NCBI RefSeq assembly: GCF_950023065.1
Contig: NC_088677.1
Coordinates: 26,371,230-26,435,229, forward strand
Source: Planococcus citri
Lineage: Eukaryota > Arthropoda > Insecta > Hemiptera > Pseudococcidae
Direction: 5' to 3'
Length of the DNA stretch: 64,000 nucleotides
The stretch's first letter is position 1; each line of letters starts with the position of its first letter. The notes beneath the pieces are model-generated. The model saw nothing but the letters and a program-made list of their open reading frames with translations, was not told the origin of the DNA and did no database searches. Both the position numbers and the translations under genes were made by a program. Shown piece after piece: positions 55,300-64,000 of the stretch.

Positions 55300-58200
55300 T
55301 TTAATATTTTTCACAAGGCACAATGAAATCAAAAATCCATCAAAATTTAAAAAAATTTACTAAAAACAAAATTCAGCTTCAAAATTTTAAATGTCAATAA
55401 AGTTTTGTAAGTTATCATAATTGGCATTCTTTGTTTTTTGGCTTTTGGCTTTTCGTCCAATATTTGAAATACTTTTTTATAGTAGATAGAATGCGCAAAT
55501 TTTAGAGATTTTGCCTCACTCAAAAATTTGAACCAAAGAAAAAAAAGAATCGTGCAAAAACAAGTTGATAATAGATACAAAATAATGAAAACAACAACGC
55601 CAGATTTAATTCTGTTTGTAGGGGAAATTTGCGTAGAATTTTTCAAAAAATACCTCACTAATTATCTCAACTGCCCTGCCCCGGCCGTCTGTCCCCTCCC
55701 CTCAAAAACACAATTTCTCCAAAAAAAAAAAGGACCAAACTAAAATGAATTTCATCCTTTGTTTTTCCTCACTAAAATTCCGCGTTTTCAAATTCATTCA
55801 GACACGCTATAAATGAACAATACGAATTATTTAGGCATTTCAATATTTGACGATTTCTGAGTCGATGAACTTTGTTAAAAGCTATTATTGACCGATTTGC
55901 TTTAAAAATTCAAACCTAAGATAAGGGAAAAATCGGGTATCTGATGTACCTAATCTACATGAATTAATTATGATAACATTTTAACGATGTTAGCACTCAC
56001 CTACGTTATTTTTTTTCTTCTTTCATTTTTAAAAGCATTTGTTTTTTGAATGGGCTCTGTACCTGGAACAAAATATAACTTCGTTAATTCAACTTTCATC
56101 GGTGAATTCTCCGTCGAAAAAATATTACCTACTAAATTAAAACATTATGATTAAATATTTTCAAGGGTTAAGGGCTTGTTTCTATGAACTTCGTTGAGCA
56201 TTTTTTTTCAAGCCTAGCTCTATCTAATTTTTCTGCCAATTATACACTTACGAATATTTTCGGATGAAAAATTATGCAACTAAATGCGGAAAATTTTTTT
56301 TTTTTTCAACTTGGCTCAATTGAACCCATTTTAACGATTTCAAAACCAGTTCTAATTATTATCTATAGTATTAAAACAAATCACAAAGAAGGAAGAGAAT
56401 GTTCAAAAATTGTAAAGCACTAAAAACACACTCTTTTTGGTCGAACAAAGCCAACTCGTCATGTCTCACCACCTCCCCCCCTCCTAATTTGTTAAATTGA
56501 AAAAAAATCGATTTTAAAATTATATCACATCTACTTTGATCGTACTTTGGGGCATGAGAGGGAGAGTGTAAGGATCCCGAAATTATTGTAGAAAAATACA
56601 CATAAAACTCAATTTTTTGAGGTAGGCACATCTACTTGTATTGGATGAAACCCCTCCAGCGAGCGAATACTTTCAATAGCGAAAATCATCGTTTAAAAAA
56701 AGTAACAAAAAACATTTCAGAAATAATGTAATTGATGACTTCGAAAAAGATTAAAAAAACAAGGCTACGTGGTCCGGAAATAACCACGTCATCTATGTAT
56801 AAATTCATTTAAAACTTTTTTTTTTTTAGGAAAACTTTGATCGCGTGAACCAGGTGCACCAAAATTATAAACACTCCATTAGACGGTTTTATAATAAACT
56901 TATTTTCAGAGTTAGTATAAGTATAGTAGTAACGATTCAACAAAAACAGAAAGAAAAAATTAAACAAGAAATCCAATAAGTAGGTAAAAAAAAATAAGTT
57001 ATTTCGATGGCACTAGATAGATTCTAATTTTTTGGCGCCTCGAAGCATTAAATTAAAAAAAGCTCTCTTCGCATTTGACGCGGTTCGCATCTTTCGAATA
57101 ATTTTCTCGTCAGTGATGCCGAAATTAACAGATTTATTATCATTTTTTGATAGGTTCAGGTACGGAAAAGAATGATACCTACGCTGAGTACTCGTATTAT
57201 CAGTTGAGATGGGATGGTGGCGACGAGAGAGAGATTTTTATCTATAAATCGAATCAATTTACTTAAATTAAGAAAACGAATAGACATTCTTTTTTTTTTT
57301 TTTTTTTTTACAACATTGTATTTTATCTCGCGATAAAAAAGCAATAAAACGTGTAATTTTGGAAGTTGGCTTCCGTTGTGTAATCTAAGGTCGTTGTAAT
57401 TTGACCGAAAACGATGCTTTTTCCCAAGATAAATATGGTCACTTAGTGTGTTAATAAAAACTCACACTGGGCGCGTGTAATCTGCTCGTAGTTTCTCGAA
57501 GACAATTTAGTGTAAAATTAACTCGAGTTGTGAAAACAGTTGCCTGATAGTGAGCTACATATACCGAGCCGGAAAATTTTACTCAAAATGTAGGTAGGTT
57601 CAAGTTTCGGTTTTTGGGGCAAAAACGTGCGGTATAATTTTCAACTATGTAGTTAAGTATAGGTGAGGTAAAGGTACTCGTGTATTATGATACGCTGTAG
57701 GAAAAGAAATCTTGAACTAGAAGTACCTAACCACTTTTACAATCGATGACGTCGATTAAAAATGAATTTTTTCCTCCACACAACACACAACCGACGAAAA
57801 CAAAATGTATTAAAAAATTTTTGAAAGGAAATAGTCGAATTTTTAGTTGAATTGTGCATTCGGTATTCGAGTGCGATTCGATTCTTCTACCTACGCGCGT
57901 TGCCATTTAAACGTGTATAGTCCCTTTTGCGCTCTCATCGCTCGTATAACCGTTATATAGTATATTCTTTAAAAAAGGCACAACAACGTATTAAGAGGGT
58001 TAAAAAATCAACCGAAATGCTACACTAAAGCGAAGTTAAGTTCAAATATTATCGAATTCGATATGCTGGGTAAATATCAAAAGAATCTTTTGAGATGAAT
58101 GGACACGGGTCTGCTAGAGTTTAATTACGTCGTATAGGACTTTTTTTTCTTCTCTCTCTTTAACTATGACGTACGTTGATGATGATTTTTACTAGAAGCA

Positions 58201-58590
58201 GAAAGAAGAGGTAGAGGTAAATGCTGAAATAGATTTTATTGTCAATGTTACGAATGTCTTTTTTATATGAAGTTCGAGTCTTTTAGGATGCCCCATGCAT
58301 GTACCGCCACATTTTATACTATTAATGTACCTAGTGAACTTGTCTCGTGCAATGAATATGATGTTGTGGCGAATTTTATTAGATACTTTGATTGCTATGT
58401 ATGGTTTTATATTTTTGTGTCCAATAGCACGGCTGTCGATTCGGTCTGAAGACAGATGAGGGGTGTGTCTTTAAAAAGATTACAAATTCAGTCAAGTCTA
58501 AAGTGTTGTTTAACCTTGCGAAATGAATAGGAAAATTCATTCATTGATTGTACAAGTAAATTGGGCACATTTTCACTTTTTCTGGTCATC
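55300..58590. other. Intronic noncoding sequence of gene B
   Basis: No exon is recognised. It includes a T-run at 57292-57310 and several A-rich stretches. The frame at 58267-58449 is a short open stretch without support. Confidence 0.4.
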
Positions 58591-58599
58591 GTGTATACA

Positions 58600-58930
58600 G
58601 GGTGTCTTGTGAGTGGATGTCAAATCTTCAGATTTGGATATAACCGTAACCGGGTACGACTTGAAAAAAAAAGTTAGATGGAAAAGTTGCCTATATTTAA
58701 AATTTAAGGGGCAACCGAGCTTTGAAAGAAATTGAGAAAAACGTATTTTTGACCCTGGGAATGGGCACTCCTTATGGGGGGGGGGGACAAATTTTGTCAT
58801 CATGAATTTTTGCCTAACTTTGAAATTGAAGGGGCTAGAAGTATTTTAAAAGAAAAAAATAGAGAAAAACGTATTTTTGACCATGGGAATATGAGTAGTA
58901 TACATACTTTAGAAAATGAACAAATTTTAT
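58600..58930. repeat. Internal direct duplication of about 128 bp
   Basis: The block GAGAAAAACGTATTTTTGAC plus C(A/C)TGGGAAT occurs at about 58734 and 58862, with flanking AATTTAAGGGGC/AATTGAAGGGGC. A G-run lies between. It is part of an old repeat that starts ACAGGGTGTC near 58599. Confidence 0.55.
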
Positions 58931-59112
58931 CAAAACGATGAAAAAATAATAAATAGGGTGGCTAAAATAAAAAATGATGTACTTTTAGAGCTGAAACTAC
59001 GATTACAGCCACTTCTCGTGCCAACTTGTAGATTATTAATTTCAACTTTTTAATGAAAAAAATCATAGAATCTTCAAGTAGACAAATTTTAAAAATTATT
59101 CAACATTATGAC

Positions 59113-60147
59113 AAGGGAACCTTTTGAGGTGTGACACTCCGATTTGAACGGGACCGCGATTTTTGGAAAGAGCATAGTCTAAAACCCCTAAAACCAAATT
59201 TTCAGCAGCTCAAGTTCATTGTTCGATTTTTGGCGAATTTTTGAAAATTCAAAATTGACTGTTTTTGGCAATTTATGCCTTTTTTAAAAAAAGTACGTAC
59301 TTGATCAATAAAAATGGTCAAAATAAGTCCCAAAACTAATATTAATTACCCATATCCAAATTTCACCATTTCCAGACATTCTGGAGCCTCCAGCGCGAAT
59401 TTTCAATTTCTCCAGAACTTTGAATTTGCTCCAGAAGGCGTGAATATGAAGTTGGGCAGCTAAAAATCGAGTTGTATATTACACACGACCTGTTTAACGA
59501 GTTTATCCATGTTTGAGCCGATTTTGAGAGTGACACCACAAGAGTGGTTTTTTGAGGTGTCACTCTCGCTCCAAAACGGCTGGAAATGGTAGAATTTGCG
59601 TTCCGGGTGTTAGTTCTTGAAGAAATACAGCGATTCGCGCAAATTTCAAAAATTTCCTCACGAACGGAATTATCTTTTGATTTTTTAATTTTGAAAAAAG
59701 CTGGTCAAAAAAACACTCTTGAGGTGTCACTCCCAAAATCGGCTCAAATGTAGATAAACTTGTTAAACAGGTCGAGTATAATACACAACTCGATTTTTAG
59801 CTGCCCAACTTCATATTCACGCCTTCTGGAGCAAATTCAAAATTCTGGAGAAATTGAAAAATCGCGCTGGAGGCTCCAGAATGGCTGGAAATGGTGAAAT
59901 TTGGATTTGGGTAATTAGTATTAGTTTCGGGACTTATTTTGACCATTTTTATTGATCAAGTACGTACTTTTTTTAAAAAAGGCATAAATTGCCAAAAACA
60001 GTCAATTTGGAATTTTCAAAAATTCGCCAAAAATCGAAAAATAAACTTGGGCAGCTGAAAATTTGGTTTTGGGGGTTTTAGACTATGCTTTTTCCAAAAA
60101 TCGCGGTCCCGTTCAAATCGGAGTGTGACACCTCAAGAGGTTCCTTT
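59113..60147. repeat. 1-kb palindrome, full foldback-family unit
   Basis: Both ends read AA(G/A)GGAACCT..TGAGGTGTGACACTCC into the element. Positions i and 119260-i pair over nearly the whole length (centre about 59630), with high identity in blocks such as GATTTGAACGGGACCGCGAT and AAAAAGTACGTACTTGATCA. Small indels occur near the centre. No frame has protein character. It is the best-preserved copy of the repeat family found seven times in this window. Confidence 0.85.
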
Positions 60148-60255
60148 GTGATTACAAGTCCTCTCTCTTCACTACCAATCATCACAATAGGCTATGCATT
60201 GATTTTCAAAATTTTGGACCCAAAAACAGACAATTTTTGAATCCAACAAAAAATG

Positions 60256-60500
60256 TCAAAGAACATACAAAAATACACCAGCAAAACACGAATAGTCGCT
60301 AAATTTCATTTCTTCGTTTTTGGCGATCAGTTTTTTTTGGAAAAACAAAATTTGATAAAATGAAAGCAGCCAGCTGAAATTTTGTACATACCTCATTTTT
60401 GATGTTTCGAATCGATCGGTGGTAGTTTTGAGCTTTTTCAGAGCCTCCTGCAGATTTTCATACTTTCCTGCGTTAAAAAGATGCTGACGTTTGTTTGTTT

Positions 60501-60537
<37 letters not shown>

Positions 60538-60600
60538 TTTCCAAAGTTGAACAATATTTAAAAATCTGACGGAGGAGGCTTCAAAAGGGCTTAAAAATAT
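60256..60600. repeat. Diverged repeat with T-run
   Basis: Resembles 3430-3650 in the blocks AAGCAGCCAGCTGAAATTTT, TCATTTTTGATGTTTCGAAT and GAGCTTTTTCAGAGCCTCC. A run of about 29 T occupies 60505-60532. Confidence 0.45.
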
Positions 60601-60609
60601 CATGAATCT

Positions 60610-61870
60610 ATTCGACAGATCAAAAATGAGACATGAACTAGACCTAGCTCAATTCTACCAAATTCTGATTTTGTTTCGCGGAAAATAGACCATTTGAATT
60701 TTCAAAAATTCGACACAAGTCGAACTGGAGTCTCCAGCACGATTTTCGATTTCTCCACAAGACGTAGAAATCAATTCAGGCAGGTAAAAATCAATCGGTG
60801 GCTTATTCTCAGCCTGTTCAAAGGGTTTACCCACATTTGAGCCAATTTTCAGGCGAACACCCAGAGGGTGATTTTTGGCCCAGTATTTTCCAGTTATCAT
60901 TGAAAAAATGCAGGTCAAAAATATGCACGTGAATGGTGGATAAACTCGTTAAATGGGACGAGCATAAGTCAAGACTCGATTTTTAGCTGCCCAAATTAAT
61001 TTTCACATCTTCTGGAGAAATCTAAAATCGCGTTGGAAGCTCCAGAATCGCTCAAAATAGTGAAATTCGGGTGGCGGGGTGGGTTCGTTTATGATTATGA
61101 CAAGATACGGTCATTCGAAAGAAATTCAAAAATTTTCCTTCGAAAAGAAAATTTATGAGTTTTTGAAATTTTTCCTAACGCTAGTCAAAAAAAAAACATA
61201 CTCGAGGTGACCACCTGGAAATCGGCTCGAATGCGGATTAACTTTTTGAACCGATCGAGAATAAGCCACATCTCAATTTTGAGCTACCCGAATTGATTTC
61301 CATGCCTTCTGGAGAAATTTTAAAATTCTGGAGAGTTCGGAAATCACGCTGGAGGCTCCAAAATTGCTTGAAATAGCGAAATTCGAGTTCGGAAAGTTGG
61401 TTTTAGACAGGATACCACCATTCGTGCAAATTTCAGAAATTTTCCGGCGAACAGAAAATTTTCAATTTTTAAAATTTTTTTCTTATGATTATAAATGGTG
61501 GTCAGAAAAACGCTTTACAATTCGATTTTTTTGCTTTTTAGCCACCCAAAATAATTTCCACGCCTCCTAGAGAAATGTTTAAATTCTGGAGAAATCGAAA
61601 ATCGCGCTGAAGACTCTGGAATTTCCCGGAAATGAGGAATTTCAGCTCGGGGGGGGGGGATTGATATTGGTTTAGGACAACCGTAATCATTTTTACAATA
61701 CATTTTCTAAGAACAAAAAAGTACAAATTGCTGAAAGTGGTCAATTATGGATTTTTAAAAATTCACCGAAAATCGAAATATCAGTTTGGATAGTTGAAAT
61801 TTTTGATGCAAGAATTTCAGACCTTGACCTTTCCAAAAACCGTGGACTCGTCGAAATTGGAATCAATGAT
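60610..61870. repeat. Foldback-family copies, head-to-head
   Basis: 60610-60905 reads forward (GCAGGTAAAAATCAATCGGT, GGGTTTACCCACATTTGAGC). 60940-61870 reads in the opposite sense, in two to three partial units (GATTTTTAGCTGCCCAAATT, TTCTGGAGAAAT). It is diverged, with a G-run at about 61650. Confidence 0.65.
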
Positions 61871-61879
61871 TTTTGAGGT

Positions 61880-63830
61880 TTCGATCAAGAATAAGGTTTC
61901 GAGCAAAAGATACGAATAGGACCACTGCGAATTTCAACACAAAACCTTTCCCATCAAACTCGTAAAATTCATAACCAAAGCCATGAAATATCCACAAACA
62001 AGCAGTACTACGCGATTAAATAACATTCACACCCCTTCACTGATCATTCCGCATCCTCAATAAATCACGATCTATCGAGCTCACTCTACACAGTCACCAA
62101 AAACATACAAACATTTAATTAAATCTAACCGCCGACACCGATGTATTAGAAATTTTCGCCTTCGCAGACTGCATGAAAAATCATTCTGCAACACTCATCG
62201 ACATATGAAACTCGAACGCGTTTACGAATTAATAAAACATGATTTATACTCTCATCGTCGTATAGATACGTATACGAAGCGAAGCTTTTATATAAATTAT
62301 TTTTAAAAAGGATTAAGTCGCGGTGGCGCTGGTGGAGCCTGTGCCTTGTACATATAGGCCTACAGTTGTGATTGTGCCCACACGAGAATCTGATTTTCCA
62401 AGTGTAGAGTAGCAGCATTATTAATAAGCCGATCTTCATCGCACCTATTGAGATTGCGAAAATGAAAAGACGTGAATGATAATATCGTTAATAACGAAAC
62501 ATTAAATCACCTTTAAAAATGGTTCGCGACGTTTCGCCCCGCTTTTCGTCTGTATATTGTTAAACGACGTCGACATAACCCCATTATGTTTTCATAATAT
62601 TGTTCATTCTTTTTCGAACGAGTTAATCTTATAACACGATGATGAACATCATATCAAGTATTATGAATTTTATTAAATAAACAAAAGAATATACGAGTAC
62701 GTAATAGCGTAATAGTTGCGTACCTACTACCTATACCACCTACCTATATGGCTCACGCAACCCCCATATATATACGTTCATCGTGTAGTAGGCGCTCGAA
62801 TTTATTGCCTTTCGAGTAGTTTTATTAAACAGCTTCCGCAATTTCCCGTCTATTTTTGGCCAATAATTCTGAGAAGATTCATATACCGCACGAAAGGCCA
62901 CGCCACGCCGCGCCGAGTCGAATATTTTAGGTAATTTTCGTACATCTAGCATTGCAATATCGAGCAAATAATATAGCCTTTTTTAGCTCGACAAACGAAA
63001 TTACAGAGCGCGGTGTTAATAAAAACTTCACATACGTCAAACCAAATGGCTCGTTTTCGTACAAAATAATCATTTAGAATTAAACCTACTTCATTCTAAT
63101 TTATTTGGCTGCCATTCAATCGCGGTTCTCCATGAATTACGGTGACACAGTCCTTCGTCACAATACGCGAAGGTGTACGATTCACTTTCTGGCTTTTGAA
63201 AATGTCGTTTTTTCATCGATTGTGGGCGGTTTTCACTACGTAGCTAAAATAGTTATAGGAGTCTTCATATAATAATAATTGTAAACATTAGATATACAAT
63301 TTCGACTACGTCGCTGGTAAACAATGATGAATTCTGAAACTGACTAGATACGAATGTTCGTACATTATTACGATGTAAATACGTCATCGCGGCGAGTAGG
63401 TATTTCGATAATAAGGTGATGAATTTTCGACCAATGTAATAATTTAAAAAGGTGGTAATTACCGACAATATATTATAGGATATATACTTACTCTCGATTG
63501 AGATAAAAGCGTAAACAGTTCCTACAGTCCATTTTCGTAATGAGACCGGGTGATATAGGCTGGACCGTAGCGAATTGCCGAATGATTTGTCATTGTCAAC
63601 TTGTAAAATTAGACTATTAATTTCTGAAATTTGTAAAACACAGTTACATCAGATATATCATAAGTTTTACAACAAAATATACCTAACTCATTAAAGGTAA
63701 CTAATAGACACGATAATGCGAACTAAACTTTACGAAATAACGCTATACCTTCGTCGCTATTATTTTTTCGCTTACCTATTCCGTTTCAATAATTAATTCA
63801 TTACATCCGTATTTACATTCGAATTGTTGA
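61880..63830. other. Intronic unique sequence upstream of gene B exon 2
   Basis: No repeat boundaries or exons recognised. 62140-62990 is of higher complexity and could hold regulatory sequence. Confidence 0.35.
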
Positions 63831-63840
63831 TATTTTCCAG

Positions 63841-64000
63841 AACAAAACGATATCAGAAATTTGCTAACGAATATACCTGACAGAATACCAACCAGGCGGG
63901 GTTTCTGTCCAGGTAGAAATGAATCTGCTTACATCATCACCGACCAGATCGAAATTATTCAACAAACGTCTCAAATATTCCAGGAAAAGTTCCCGACAGA
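63841..64000 (+). CDS. Gene B exon 2 (partial): start of a TSPN/LamG-like domain
   Basis: After TTTTCCAG the phase-1 frame is the only open one across 160 bp and runs off the window. It reads EQNDIRNLLTNIPDR, then RRGFCPGRNESAYIITDQ and QTSQIFQEKFPT. A Cys-Pro start, a short strand segment and a '..T..IF...FP' block are how thrombospondin N-terminal-like domains begin in fibril-associated and multiplexin-type collagens and related matrix proteins (usual continuation 'FP..FS'). With the signal peptide of 51939-52026 it would be a secreted matrix protein. The domain call rests on about 35 residues. Confidence 0.55.

Larger units (their letters stand above)
52027..63840 (+). other. Putative 11.8-kb first intron of gene B
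   Basis: It runs from the GTGAGT donor to the TTTTCCAG acceptor at 63839-63840. 52030-54960 is mostly unique. The rest carries a MITE, tandem duplications and large palindromic repeats. No further exon was recognised inside. Confidence 0.5.

Noticed and set aside
60505..60532. Long T-run as the tail of a processed retrocopy
   Set aside because: No gene-derived sequence or target duplication next to it. It sits inside a diverged repeat.

Overview
This is an AT-rich, intron- and repeat-dominated eukaryotic window, almost certainly from an arthropod and most likely an insect. The evidence is the mix of Jockey-type and other LINE fragments, a mariner-type and a piggyBac-type non-autonomous element, a Helentron-like element, a Ty3/Gypsy element, and splice-signal-bounded signal-peptide exons. 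The many GTAGGTACCTACC- and TACGAGTA-type words suggest Hemiptera or Lepidoptera, but the order cannot be fixed from the sequence alone.

Only two host genes are supported, both on the + strand and both spread over very long introns. Gene A has a signal-peptide exon (12555-12930). Its donor is phase-matched to an exon at 35377-35556 that ends in a Gly-stop after a dibasic site, so it looks like a secreted prohormone-like protein. Gene B starts with a signal-peptide exon at 51939-52026 and is phase-matched to an exon at 63841 that runs off the window. The protein looks like the start of a thrombospondin-N-terminal (TSPN/LamG-like) domain, as in some collagens.

The main object is an 11.6-kb LTR retrotransposon (21279-32921, minus strand), lying antisense inside the putative intron of gene A. 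It has two 459-bp LTRs with 3 differences, TG...CA ends, an AAAT target duplication, a tRNA-Lys-type primer-binding site, a 961-aa Gag with a large Arg/Asp/Asn repeat, and a long Pol in the -1 frame behind a canonical GGGAAAC slippery heptamer. Pol is unusual. It begins with a region resembling an SGNH/GDSL hydrolase, followed by protease, RT, a degenerate native RNase H, and integrase (HHCC and DDE). A second RNase H with a complete D-E-D-D set lies between the integrase core and its GPY/F module. This is the best candidate for something undescribed here.

Layout: 1-4450 LINE scraps and diverged repeats; 4450-8700 unique noncoding sequence; 8725-10010 a 76-bp satellite; 10010-12554 the upstream side of gene A with a palindromic TA-flanked element; 12931-21278 intron with LINE fragments and MITEs; 21279-32921 the LTR element; 33300-35376 further MITEs and hairpins; 35377-35760 the last exon of gene A and its probable 3' UTR; 36300-39666 minisatellite, a MITE and a 2-kb piggyBac-like palindrome; 41227-44880 a Helentron-like element filled with a 2.7-kb minisatellite; 46463-48790 a dead Jockey-like LINE interrupted by a mariner-type element (itself carrying an hAT-like insert) and by a MITE; 49258-51780 a MITE and unique sequence; 51939-64000 gene B, with large palindromic repeats in its intron at 59113-61870.
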